A DNA stretch of 64,000 nucleotides from Zetaproteobacteria bacterium CG_4_9_14_3_um_filter_49_83 (GTDB lineage Bacteria; Pseudomonadota; Zetaproteobacteria; Mariprofundales; Mariprofundaceae). Positions 47,087 through 56,052 of this stretch are shown here, piece after piece. The stretch is from contig PFXG01000079.1 of the NCBI GenBank assembly GCA_002791545.1, positions 21,036 to 85,035 on the forward strand. Reading direction: 5' to 3'. How positions within the stretch are numbered: the first letter of the stretch is position 1; every line of letters begins with the position of its first letter. The position numbers were made by a program, and so were the translations under genes. The notes beneath the pieces are model-generated. The model was given only the letters and a program-made list of their open reading frames with translations, had not been told where the DNA came from and ran no database searches.

Positions 47087-47841
47087 TACGCAACAATCAA
47101 CGCCGCACACCCGGTCGAAAAATAAGCGCAATATGGTTGCAATGGAGTCACCCGGCACAAAGGCTGGCTGTAATCATCTTGGCAGTCGGTGTAACGCTGG
47201 GCACTGGCTGGTGGTTGAATGGACTGGCATCGATCAGCAAGTGGCAGATTCAGGCCAGTCCGGAGATCAAGCGGCAGCTGCAAGCAGAGTTGCAAGCAAT
47301 GGAAAGTCTGGATTTTGTACATTCGCAGCCAGATCGCCTGAAGAGCGTGTTGCTGGAGCGTATTCCGGATATTGCGACAATCACGATCCAGCGACGATTG
47401 CCTGATACTTTGCTGATTGCAGCAGAGCCCCGGCAGCGTTTGGCACTATGGCAAAATGGCGAAGGTGCTATTTATCTGGTGGATGAAAAGGGACAGCCAT
47501 TTCGTTTGCGGCATGCCAACGAATCGACAAATTTGCCGATTTTGCGTGTGTCGAAAGAAAAGCTGATTGAAAGCACGGAACTGATGTTGCAGATCAAACA
47601 ACAATGGCCTGAGTGGTATACCGCTACCAGCGAGATGTTTGATGAACAAACAGGGTGGAAAATCAATCTTTCACATCAGCAACAATGGCGTATTCCCTTT
47701 GGGTTACGCGCCAGGCATGACATTGAGGCGGTGACAGAACTGCTGAAATCTAAACGCTGGTCGCAGCGTTATTGGCGGATTAATACCCGTCTGGGAGATC
47801 GCTGGTTTTTCAGGCCGGCAGAAAAGGGAGGCTTGGTCTGA
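47083..47841 (+). CDS. ftsQ: Cell division protein FtsQ
   Basis: FtsQ is a bitopic inner-membrane protein that binds FtsL and FtsB. The 252-residue product has a basic N-terminus, one membrane helix (LAVIILAVGVTLGTGWWL), a short POTRA-like segment and the conserved RRLPDTLLIAAEPRQRLALW region of the FtsQ/DivIB beta domain. The call rests on this and on position before ftsA. Its TGA shares one base with the ftsA ATG. Confidence 0.9.
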   Translation: MIRNNQRRTPGRKISAIWLQWSHPAQRLAVIILAVGVTLGTGWWLNGLASISKWQIQASPEIKRQLQAELQAMESLDFVHSQPDRLKSVLLERIPDIATITIQRRLPDTLLIAAEPRQRLALWQNGEGAIYLVDEKGQPFRLRHANESTNLPILRVSKEKLIESTELMLQIKQQWPEWYTATSEMFDEQTGWKINLSHQQQWRIPFGLRARHDIEAVTELLKSKRWSQRYWRINTRLGDRWFFRPAEKGGLV

Positions 47842-49070
47842 TGGCAAAACAGGAAAATCTGCTCGTAGGACTGGATATTGGAACCAGTAAAATAGCCTGC
47901 GTTGTTGCAGAAACTTCACCTGACGGAAAAATCGATGTCATTGGCATCGGCATTCATCCTTCCCGTGGATTGCGCAAAGGTGTTGTGGTTAATATCGAGA
48001 GCACAGTGGAGTCCATTCGTCTGGCCGTAGAAGAAGCCGAGTTAATGGCTGGTGTGGAAATAAATGCTGTTTTTGTCGGTATTGCTGGCAGTCATATCCG
48101 TGGCTACAACTCGAACGGCGTGGTGGCGACAAAAAATGGTGAAGTGACCAAGGAAGATGTTGAACGCGCGATTGATGCGGCAAGTGCGATGGCGATTCCG
48201 GCCGATCAGCAGACGCTGCATATTTTGCCGCAGGAATACATTATCGATCAGCAGGATGGTATTCGCGAGCCGGTGGGTATGAGCGGGGTACGGCTGGAAG
48301 CGCGAGTGCATATGATTACCGGTGCGGTTTCTTCAGCTCAGAACATTATCAAATGCTGCAACCGATGTGATCTTGATGTGACCGACATGGTGCTTGAGCA
48401 AGTAGCATCGAGTGAAGCGGTGTTGAGTCAGGATGAAAAAGATATTGGTGTGATTCTCATTGATATTGGTGGCGGTACAACCGATATCGCCATTTTTATA
48501 GATGGCGCGATCCGTCATACGGCTGTAATTCCAATCGGTGGCGATCATTTAACCAACGATCTGGTGATTGGCTTGCGCACATCGGCACGTGAAGCTGATA
48601 CGTTAAAGAAAAAATATGGCTCGTGCATGGTTGAGATGGTTTCCCCAGAAGATCAGGTTGAAGTGCCCAGTGTTGGGGGGCGACCACCAAGGCCGATGCC
48701 GAGACAAATTATGGCACAAATACTGGAGCCGAGAGTTCAGGAGTTGTTTGAGCTGGTCAAAGGCGAGTTGCAGCGTTCCGGCTATCAGGAACTGGTTGCT
48801 GCCGGCCTGGTATTGACCGGAGGCAGCTCATTGCTACATGGCATGATCGAATTGGCTGAAGAAACATTTGATGGTTTACCGGTGCGGATTGGCCGTGCAA
48901 AGGATGTTGGCGGCCTGGCCGACGTTGTATCCAGCCCGGTATACGCGACCAGTGTCGGATTGTTACTTTATGGTCAGCGATATCGACACCAGCCGAACTC
49001 ACAACGAAAAAAAATGAAAAAAAACGGCTTGTGGAATCGCATGCGGCGATGGTTCGGAGATGCGCCATGA
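47841..49070 (+). CDS. ftsA: Cell division protein FtsA
   Basis: FtsA is an actin-like ATPase that anchors FtsZ to the membrane. The 409-residue protein has VGLDIGTSKIACVVAE (phosphate 1), the 1C domain with GVEINAVFVGIAGSHIRGYNS, LIDIGGGTTDIAIF (phosphate 2) and VLTGGSSLLHG (adenosine loop). The C-terminus ends in a basic amphipathic segment (GLWNRMRRWFG), as needed for membrane targeting. A 22-codon reading frame bridges its stop to ftsZ. Confidence 0.96.
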   Translation: MAKQENLLVGLDIGTSKIACVVAETSPDGKIDVIGIGIHPSRGLRKGVVVNIESTVESIRLAVEEAELMAGVEINAVFVGIAGSHIRGYNSNGVVATKNGEVTKEDVERAIDAASAMAIPADQQTLHILPQEYIIDQQDGIREPVGMSGVRLEARVHMITGAVSSAQNIIKCCNRCDLDVTDMVLEQVASSEAVLSQDEKDIGVILIDIGGGTTDIAIFIDGAIRHTAVIPIGGDHLTNDLVIGLRTSAREADTLKKKYGSCMVEMVSPEDQVEVPSVGGRPPRPMPRQIMAQILEPRVQELFELVKGELQRSGYQELVAAGLVLTGGSSLLHGMIELAEETFDGLPVRIGRAKDVGGLADVVSSPVYATSVGLLLYGQRYRHQPNSQRKKMKKNGLWNRMRRWFGDAP

Positions 49071-49135
49071 ATGAAACAGTGCCGAATAACCCTTACATTA
49101 AAAACATAACACTAACTAGCAGGAGGAAGAAATGA
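49067..49135 (+). other. 22-codon mini-ORF linking ftsA and ftsZ
   Basis: The frame starts with an ATG overlapping the ftsA stop (ATGA) and ends in a TGA overlapping the ftsZ ATG (again ATGA). Its last codons contain the AGGAGG ribosome binding site of ftsZ. It could couple ftsZ translation to ftsA or be chance; the peptide (MNETVPNNPY...) resembles nothing I know. Confidence 0.4.
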
Positions 49136-50316
49136 GTTTTTTATACGAATTGGATGATACAAGTGGCCTGTCCGCGAATATCAAAGTGATTGGTGTTGGT
49201 GGAGGTGGAGGTAATGCGCTGAATAACATGATCGCGCAGAATCTTGCCGGTGTGGAATTTATCGTCGCCAATACCGATGCTCAGGCCATTGAAAAAAGTA
49301 AAGCAACAACACGCTTGCATCTTGGTGCGGAATATACACGAGGCTTGGGAGCCGGAGCTGATCCGAATATTGGTCGTGAAGCCGCTGCCTCTGAAAAAGA
49401 CAGAATCCGGGAATTGTTGCAAGGTGCTGATATGGCTTTCATTACGGCCGGTATGGGCGGTGGAACCGGAACCGGTGCAGCACCGGTTATCGCCGAAGTA
49501 GCCAGGGAAATGGATATTCTTACAGTCGCGGTTGTCACCAAACCATTCGGTTTCGAAGGTAAACGACGCATGCGTCAGGCTGAGGCCGGAATTGAAGAAT
49601 TACGTAAACATGTGGATACTCTGATTACGATTCCTAACCAGAAGCTGATTGCAGCTGTGGGTAAGAATACAGCGTTAATGGATGCATTCCGTAAAGCTGA
49701 TGATGTGCTGTTACAAGCCGTTAAAGGTATCTCGGATTTGATTGCAAATTCCGGCTATATCAATGTGGATTTCGCCGATGTGAAATCGGTGATGAGCGAA
49801 AATCGGGGCATGGCAATGATGGGCTCCGGTAGCATGCGCGGAGAAAACCGCGCTATTGAAGCGGCAGAGCAAGCTATTTCATCGCCGCTGCTTGAGGATG
49901 TCGATATTCATGGGGCGCGCGGTATTCTGGTCAACGTGACAGGTTCTTCTGATATGACCTTGCATGAAGTCACTGAGGCTGTGTCAATTATCGAGAATAT
50001 GGCAGATGAAGATGCGAATATCATTTTCGGTTGGGTGAACGACGATAGTATGGGTGATGAAATGCGGGTTACAGTTGTGGCAACCGGTTTGAATCAAACA
50101 CCGGCGCCAAAGTTGGCCTCATCGAAAGATGCAGCGGCTTCTAAGTTACCGTTCCAGAAGTTCGGAGCTCCGGTGTCACCGCAGATTTTTACGACGGATT
50201 ATTCCGGTTATGACACCCCGACAGTCGCTCGGACTGCGGAAAAAGCTGTGAATGCTACGGCATATGATGAAGAGCAGTTATCCATTCCAACATGGATTCG
50301 TCGTCAGGCTGATTGA
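49132..50316 (+). CDS. ftsZ: Cell division GTPase FtsZ
   Basis: FtsZ polymerises into the division ring. The 394-residue protein has KVIGVGGGGGNALNNM, NTDAQAI, the tubulin signature GMGGGTGTGAAPV, the T7 loop region NVDFADVKSVMSENRGMAMMGSG and, after a variable linker of ~45 residues, the C-terminal peptide LSIPTWIRRQ that binds FtsA. A strong AGGAGG lies before the ATG. A hairpin lies downstream and lpxC follows after 228 bases. Confidence 0.98.
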   Translation: MSFLYELDDTSGLSANIKVIGVGGGGGNALNNMIAQNLAGVEFIVANTDAQAIEKSKATTRLHLGAEYTRGLGAGADPNIGREAAASEKDRIRELLQGADMAFITAGMGGGTGTGAAPVIAEVAREMDILTVAVVTKPFGFEGKRRMRQAEAGIEELRKHVDTLITIPNQKLIAAVGKNTALMDAFRKADDVLLQAVKGISDLIANSGYINVDFADVKSVMSENRGMAMMGSGSMRGENRAIEAAEQAISSPLLEDVDIHGARGILVNVTGSSDMTLHEVTEAVSIIENMADEDANIIFGWVNDDSMGDEMRVTVVATGLNQTPAPKLASSKDAAASKLPFQKFGAPVSPQIFTTDYSGYDTPTVARTAEKAVNATAYDEEQLSIPTWIRRQAD

Positions 50317-50330
50317 TGATAATTCTTTGA

Positions 50331-50363
50331 CCGGAGGCAGAAGCAATGGTGCTTCTGTGCCGG
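50331..50363 (+). terminator. Hairpin after ftsZ, possible partial terminator or processing site
   Basis: CCGGAGGCAGAAGC and GCTTCTGTGCCGG pair with a small bulge around a six-base loop, 15 bases after the ftsZ stop. There is no T-run, so complete intrinsic termination is doubtful; it may stabilise the ftsZ 3' end or mark a processing point before lpxC. Confidence 0.4.
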
Positions 50364-50544
50364 TTCGATTTGCTACGATAAGCTGTTACCAAGTGTTATT
50401 ATCATCAAAAACAATGTGCTTCGAGTCACATACATCGGATCGTTGCTAATTATCTTGCTGAGAACAGATGACGTTCTTAGTGTTTGCATGATGGTGATCA
50501 TTTCAGTTAGATTGTAGCCATTGGGGATATAGGGGTAGAAATTT

Positions 50545-51447
50545 ATGATTGCACAACGCACATTGGATCATTCAATTCGCTGCAGTGGCATTGGTTTGCA
50601 CACGGGTAAAAAAATCCAGTTGGTTTTGCATCCTGCAGTTGAAGATTCCGGCATCACTTTTTGTCGCTCTGATATGAAAATTGATATCCCCGCCAGGGCC
50701 TCTTATGTTGTTGATACACGTTTGTGTACAACCATTGGACGTGAGAATGCCAGTATTTCTACCGTTGAGCATTTGCTCTCTGCCTTGTCAGGCATGGGTA
50801 TCGATAATGCATACATTGAAGTAGATGGCCCAGAAGTTCCGGTGATGGATGGTTCGGCTGCACCGTTTGTCTTTTTGATTCAATGTGCAGGCATTCGTGA
50901 ACAATCTGTAGCGAAAAAAGTATTGAAAGTGCTGAAAAAAGTCAGTGTTCAGGACGGTGATAAATACTGTGCCCTGTATCCGGCAAGTGGTTTTAAGGTG
51001 TCATATCATCTGGATTATGATCATCCGCTGCTGCGTGACCGGGAAGTGAGTATCGATTTTTCACGTCAGGCATATACCCGTGAAATCAGCCGGGCCCGTA
51101 CCTTTGGTTTTTTGCATGAAATTGAAGCCTTACAAAAGGCAGGCTTGGCATTGGGCGGTTCGTTGGAAAATGCCATTGTGCTGGATCAATATCGTATCGT
51201 GAATGAAGGTGGCCTTCGTTATGAAGATGAATGTGTACGCCACAAGATTCTGGATACGCTGGGTGATTTATCGTTGGCCGGACTACCTATCGTTGGTGCC
51301 TTTGAAGGTGCTAAAACCGGCCACGAAATGAATCATCGCCTCGTGACAGCCTTGTTAAATGATGAAAGCGCATGGCGCATCGAGACACTGGCAGGTGAAG
51401 CGCTAACGCCAAAGCGTGTGACAGAAGGTGCGCCTCAAGCTGCCTGA
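50545..51447 (+). CDS. lpxC: UDP-3-O-acyl-N-acetylglucosamine deacetylase LpxC
   Basis: LpxC performs the committed step of lipid A synthesis. The 300-residue zinc enzyme starts QRTLDHSIRCSGIGLHTGKK and has STVEHLLSAL with a zinc histidine, EVPVMDGSAAPFVFLIQ, ARTFGFLHEIEAL, and VRHKILDTLGDLSLAG with the remaining zinc ligands (H, D). It lies in its usual place after ftsZ. The 228-base leader is long enough for its own promoter, but none stands out. Confidence 0.97.
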   Translation: MIAQRTLDHSIRCSGIGLHTGKKIQLVLHPAVEDSGITFCRSDMKIDIPARASYVVDTRLCTTIGRENASISTVEHLLSALSGMGIDNAYIEVDGPEVPVMDGSAAPFVFLIQCAGIREQSVAKKVLKVLKKVSVQDGDKYCALYPASGFKVSYHLDYDHPLLRDREVSIDFSRQAYTREISRARTFGFLHEIEALQKAGLALGGSLENAIVLDQYRIVNEGGLRYEDECVRHKILDTLGDLSLAGLPIVGAFEGAKTGHEMNHRLVTALLNDESAWRIETLAGEALTPKRVTEGAPQAA

Positions 51448-51481
51448 TCGGTTTTACTTGCGCGGTACAAATCGGTACAAA

Positions 51482-51661
51482 TCAATCATCATCGTGAGCA
51501 CAGGTAGCAAGTAACATATCATTAATAAATGTATCTTCAGTAATATCCAGCATAAATGCCAGTTCTGTGACCGGAATGTGATGATTCCGTTCACTTACCC
51601 ACTGTAACATATCCAGTCGATTCAGATTTTCTCTGCTAAGCATATCTCGGTGTAGGCTCAT
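51482..51661 (-). CDS. Small 59-residue protein, unknown function
   Basis: A minus-strand frame with a strong ribosome binding site (GGGAGG five bases before ATG). The product starts MSLHRDMLSRENLNRLDML and has a central VTELAFMLDITEDTFIND stretch that could form a helix-turn-helix-like pair of helices, then an acidic tail ending DDD. No membrane segment or cysteine motif. It is divergent from the RND efflux operon and near an inverted repeat, so it might regulate that operon; this is a guess from position. Confidence 0.55.
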   Translation of the reverse strand: MSLHRDMLSRENLNRLDMLQWVSERNHHIPVTELAFMLDITEDTFINDMLLATCAHDDD

Positions 51662-51705
51662 ACCAACCTCCCATTAATTTTCGATGGTGGAATGATGGGG
51701 TTGTT

Positions 51706-51738
51706 ATGTGTCATCAACGTGACAGTGGTATGACACAT
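51706..51738. promoter_or_regulatory. 9-bp inverted repeat between the small gene and the RND operon
   Basis: ATGTGTCAT (51706-51714) and its exact complement ATGACACAT (51730-51738) are separated by 15 bases, giving a centre-to-centre distance of 24 bases. They sit in the divergent intergenic region upstream of the efflux operon, the place expected for an operator. No T-run is present. The regulator is not evident. Confidence 0.5.
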
Positions 51739-51814
51739 CCATGACATCTATTATGCACTTGAAGTCAGCGAATTTGCTTTGCATACGGTTGGAAAATATG
51801 CGATAACTCTTGCC

Positions 51815-52903
51815 ATGAAAAATTTAAATCAATGCTTATCATTATTGCTGCTCAGTCTGTTGGCGCTATCTTTTTCAGCGTGTGACAGCCAACAACAGCC
51901 AACCAAACAAGCAAGCGAAAAAACAGTCGTGGTACTCAATGTTCAGCCGCTTCAAATCAGTGATCGGGTGGAATCTCTGGGCACGGCGCAGGCCAATGAG
52001 TCAATAACCATCACTTCCAAGCTGGCCGGGCGAATCGAGGAAATTTTGTTCACCGATGGTCAGCAGGTGGAGCAGGGTGATGTGCTGGTCAGACTGGATC
52101 AGGATGAGGAGGAGGCACAGCTTAAGGCCGCCGAAGTGCAGCTGGCCGAACATGCGCGTGAGATCAATCGACTGCAAAAGCTGTTGGCACACAAAGCTGC
52201 CGCCACACGTGACCTGGATGAGCGCAAAACTCTGGCAGCTGTTACCGCCAGTGACATACAACAGATCAGAGCCCGCGTTGGCGAGCTTACCCTGAAAGCG
52301 CCATTTGCCGGAAAAATAGGCATCCGTCGTATCAGTCCCGGTGCACTGCTTCAGCCGGGGCAGGTCATTGCAACGCTGGATATGGTGAATCCGATCAAGC
52401 TCGATTTCAGTATTCCGTCAACCATGATGCAAGGACTGGCTGTCGGTGAGCGCATTGAGGCGCAGGCCGATGCGCTCACCGAGCGGGTATTTATCGGAAC
52501 GGTCAGCGCCACGGATTCACGTATTGATCCGTTAACACGTTCTATTTTGTTGCGAGCACTGATCAATAATGACGACGGAGCCCTGATTCCGGGGATGCTG
52601 ATGCGGGTTGTTTTGCTGGCCAATGAACGGCAAGCGTTAATGGTCCCTGAGGAATGTATCACGCAAAAACAGCAGCGCCATTATCTGACGCTGGCTGATG
52701 CACAAGATAAAGCGGAAATCAGGCCTGTTACGATCGGAACACGACAGTATGGCATGGTGGAAATCATCAAAGGCTTGTCGGCGGGTGAGCGTGTGGTGGT
52801 TCGTGGTATGGGATTTACCAAGCCGGGTGCGAAACTGCAGATCATAGAGGTTTGGGATCATATTCAGGGTAATCAGTTTTCACAGCAAGCCGGTCAGCAG
52901 TAG
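51815..52903 (+). CDS. RND efflux periplasmic adaptor (membrane fusion protein), lipoprotein
   Basis: The adaptor of a tripartite pump. The chosen ATG gives MKNLNQCLSLLLLSLLALSFSAC, a lipoprotein signal with the lipobox LSFSAC; an upstream TTG would bury it. Then come a barrel-sandwich half (TITSKLAGRIEEILFTDGQQVEQGDVLVRLD), a short helical hairpin (~100-150), the second lipoyl half (LKAPFAGKIGIRRISPGALLQPGQ) and beta-barrel and membrane-proximal domains. About 362 residues, standard for the HlyD/AcrA type. The RND gene follows after 38 bases. Confidence 0.92.
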   Translation: MKNLNQCLSLLLLSLLALSFSACDSQQQPTKQASEKTVVVLNVQPLQISDRVESLGTAQANESITITSKLAGRIEEILFTDGQQVEQGDVLVRLDQDEEEAQLKAAEVQLAEHAREINRLQKLLAHKAAATRDLDERKTLAAVTASDIQQIRARVGELTLKAPFAGKIGIRRISPGALLQPGQVIATLDMVNPIKLDFSIPSTMMQGLAVGERIEAQADALTERVFIGTVSATDSRIDPLTRSILLRALINNDDGALIPGMLMRVVLLANERQALMVPEECITQKQQRHYLTLADAQDKAEIRPVTIGTRQYGMVEIIKGLSAGERVVVRGMGFTKPGAKLQIIEVWDHIQGNQFSQQAGQQ

Positions 52904-52941
52904 CCATGTCCACGACGAAGCATTGGTTTCAGGTATAAGAT

Positions 52942-55900
52942 ATGTGGATTTCTGATACAAGCGTACGCCGCCCCGTACTGGCACTGGTGCTGAACCTGTT
53001 GCTCGTGGTGTTTGGCATTCTTTCATTTTTTAATCTTCCCTTGCGCGAATACCCCGATATTGATCCACCGGTAGTTTCAGTGGTGACCAATTATCAGGGA
53101 GCTTCAGCCAGCGTGGTAGAATCACGTATCACCGAAGTGATTGAAGATCGGATCGCCGGCGTTGAAGGTATTCGCTCCATCACATCACAAAGCATTGACG
53201 GGCGCTCCAATATTACCATTCGTTTTAATATCGATAGAGATATCGACGCGGCAGCTAACGATATCCGTGATCGGGTTTCGCGTATTTTAAACAATCTCCC
53301 GGATGGGGCTGAACCACCGGAAACACGTAAGAGCGATGCCGATGAGCAGGTTATTATGTGGCTGAACCTGACCGGTGAAGGTATGTCGATGATGGAAATA
53401 ACCGACTACGCCAAGCGCTATGTGGTGGATCGCTTTTCATCACTCGACGGGGTTGCCCGAGCACGCGTTGGCGGTGGTGAAGAACAATCTCTACGTATCT
53501 GGCTGGATCGTAACAAACTGACAGCATTTGATCTGACCATCAGCGATGTGGAAAAGGCGTTACGCAGTGAGAATGTCGAGCTGCCTGCGGGTATGCTTGA
53601 ATCAAAGAATCGTGATTTTACGGTACGCATGTTGCGTAATTATCGAAACACTGACGACTTTCGTGCCCTGGTGCTGAAGCAGGGGGTGGACGATTATCTG
53701 GTGCGTTTGGGTGATGTGGCGCGCATCGAAATCGCTGCTGTTGAAAAACGTAGCACGCTACGTGGCAATGGCGCGCCGATGGTGGGTATCGGTATCGTTA
53801 AACAATCCAAAGGTAACCTGCTGGAGGTAGCCAAGCTCGCCAAGCAGGAAATGGCACGAGTCAACGATATTCTGCCGCCCAATATGCATTTGGCACAAAG
53901 CTATGACTCCAGTGTGTTTATTGATAACGCCATTGATGAAGTGTTCAAGACATTACTCATTGCTATTTTACTTGTGGTGCTGGTCATTTTTCTGTTTCTC
54001 GGTAGTTGGCGAGCCATGCTGGTGCCAGCGGTGACGGTGCCGGTTTCTCTGATTGGAACGTTTGTCGTGCTGGCGGTGTTCGGTTACACCATTAACTTAC
54101 TGACCTTGCTGGCGCTGGTGCTGGCCATCGGGCTGGTGGTGGATGATGCCATTGTGGTGATTGAAAATATTCACCGACGTATCGAATTGGGTGAACCGAA
54201 AATGGTGGCGGCATATCGTGGTACAAGACAGGTCGGCTTTGCGGTGCTGGCCACAACAGCGGTACTCGTGTCGGTATTTGTACCGATTACGTTTATGCAG
54301 GGTGATACCGGTCGACTTTTTTCTGAATTTGCCGTGGCGATTGCGTCGGCTGTGATCTTTTCTTCATTTGCAGCGCTTACACTGGCGCCGATGCTGGCTT
54401 CCAAGCTGATGAAATCCCAGAGTCAAACATCCGCATTTACGCGCAGCATGGATCATGGTTTTGATCGATTGCGTCAACGATATTTATCGGTGCTTGAGCT
54501 TGTGCTGAAGCATGCGTGGATAACTTTGCTGGTGCTTGTACTGATGATGGTCGCAGCTGTGTTTTTAGTGAAGCAGATCCCGCAGGAATATTCACCTAAA
54601 GAGGATCGTGGTGTATTTTATATCATGATCAAGGGGCCGGAAGGCGTATCGTACAACTATATTCGGGACAATATGGATGAGGTGGAGCGGCGGTTGATGC
54701 CGTTTGTGGACAGTGGGGAGTTTCAGCGCCTGTTGATGCGTGCGCCGGGCAGTTTCGGTAACAGTTCAGATTTCAGTAATGCACGTGGCATTGTGGTTCT
54801 CAGTGATTGGAGCACAGGCCGTAAACCCATTGATTATTATGTTGCTCAGGTGCGCAAGCTGACGGCAGATATCCCCGGTGTACGAATTTTTCCGGTTGTA
54901 CGGCAGGCTTTTGGTGGTGGTGAAGTTAAGCCTGTTCAGTTTGTGCTGGGCGGACCTTCTTATGCCGAACTTGCCAATTGGCGGGATATCATGATGGAAA
55001 TGGCCGGTGAAAATAAAAAGCTGCTAGGTCTGGATCATGATTACGATGAAAGCAAACCGCAGATTGGTCTGACAGTCAAACGTGACCGTGCGGATGCCTT
55101 GGGTGTGTCGGTGACTGAGATTAATCATACGCTTGAAACCCTGATGGGCAGCCGCATCGTAACCTCGTTTATGGATCGCGGAAAAGAATATGACGTCATT
55201 CTGGAAAGTGAAAAATCATTGAAGCAGAGTCCGTCCGATATTGCCAACACCTATGTGCGTTCAGCGCGCACAGGCCAGCTGATTCCATTATCCAACCTGA
55301 TCGACATGCACGAATTCGCCGATAGTAAAACGCTGAATCGTTATAATCGTCAGCGGGCTATCACGCTCGAAGCTAATCTGGAAGAGGGCTATTCGCTGGG
55401 GGCAGCGCTCAGTTATCTGGAAGGATTGGTGCGTAGTGAACTGCCACCGGGTGCTTCGATTGATTATAAAGGACCTTCACAGGATTTTATTGATAGCGGT
55501 TCCTCGATGTATCTGGTGTTTGCGTTGGCGCTGGTGGTCACTTTTCTGGTGTTAGCTGCGCAGTTCGAGAGCTTTATACATCCACTGATTATCATGCTGA
55601 CGGTGCCGTTAGCTATCACAGGAGCGCTGTCAGCACTGTGGCTGGTTGGTATGAGTCTGAATATCTACAGTCAGATTGGGCTGATAATTTTGATCGGCAT
55701 TGCAGCTAAGAATGGCATTCTGATTGTTGAATTTATCAACCAGTTGCGCGATGAAGGGCATGAATTCCACGAAGCAATTCTTAACGCCACCGGGAAACGC
55801 CTGCGTCCAATTGTGATGACAGCATTAACGACTGCCATCGGTTCTTTGCCTCTGATCTTTTCGTCCGGCGCCGGGGCTGAGACTCGTCTGGTGATCGGTA

Positions 55901-56052
55901 CCGTGATTTTATCCGGCGTGTTGGTCGCAACATTTTTTACCCTGTTTATGGTGCCGGTTATGTATCGTTTATGGGCTGGGCATACGGCTTCGCCTAAAGA
56001 AACAGGGCGAAAACTTGATTCACAGTTGCAAGCGCATGAGGAGAAAGTGTGA
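52942..56052 (+). CDS. RND-family efflux transporter permease (AcrB/HAE1-type)
   Basis: The proton-driven inner-membrane pump. The 1036-residue protein has the two-fold repeat of RND permeases: first membrane helix at RRPVLALVLNLLLVVFG, porter domain with EYPDIDPPVVSVVTNYQGAS, then helices 2-6 with the paired acidic residues in GLVVDDAIVVIENIHRRI (proton relay), a second large loop and helices 8-12 with IGIAAKNGILIVEF. Such pumps export lipophilic drugs; substrate range cannot be inferred. The outer-membrane factor gene overlaps it by four bases. Confidence 0.95.
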   Translation: MWISDTSVRRPVLALVLNLLLVVFGILSFFNLPLREYPDIDPPVVSVVTNYQGASASVVESRITEVIEDRIAGVEGIRSITSQSIDGRSNITIRFNIDRDIDAAANDIRDRVSRILNNLPDGAEPPETRKSDADEQVIMWLNLTGEGMSMMEITDYAKRYVVDRFSSLDGVARARVGGGEEQSLRIWLDRNKLTAFDLTISDVEKALRSENVELPAGMLESKNRDFTVRMLRNYRNTDDFRALVLKQGVDDYLVRLGDVARIEIAAVEKRSTLRGNGAPMVGIGIVKQSKGNLLEVAKLAKQEMARVNDILPPNMHLAQSYDSSVFIDNAIDEVFKTLLIAILLVVLVIFLFLGSWRAMLVPAVTVPVSLIGTFVVLAVFGYTINLLTLLALVLAIGLVVDDAIVVIENIHRRIELGEPKMVAAYRGTRQVGFAVLATTAVLVSVFVPITFMQGDTGRLFSEFAVAIASAVIFSSFAALTLAPMLASKLMKSQSQTSAFTRSMDHGFDRLRQRYLSVLELVLKHAWITLLVLVLMMVAAVFLVKQIPQEYSPKEDRGVFYIMIKGPEGVSYNYIRDNMDEVERRLMPFVDSGEFQRLLMRAPGSFGNSSDFSNARGIVVLSDWSTGRKPIDYYVAQVRKLTADIPGVRIFPVVRQAFGGGEVKPVQFVLGGPSYAELANWRDIMMEMAGENKKLLGLDHDYDESKPQIGLTVKRDRADALGVSVTEINHTLETLMGSRIVTSFMDRGKEYDVILESEKSLKQSPSDIANTYVRSARTGQLIPLSNLIDMHEFADSKTLNRYNRQRAITLEANLEEGYSLGAALSYLEGLVRSELPPGASIDYKGPSQDFIDSGSSMYLVFALALVVTFLVLAAQFESFIHPLIIMLTVPLAITGALSALWLVGMSLNIYSQIGLIILIGIAAKNGILIVEFINQLRDEGHEFHEAILNATGKRLRPIVMTALTTAIGSLPLIFSSGAGAETRLVIGTVILSGVLVATFFTLFMVPVMYRLWAGHTASPKETGRKLDSQLQAHEEKV

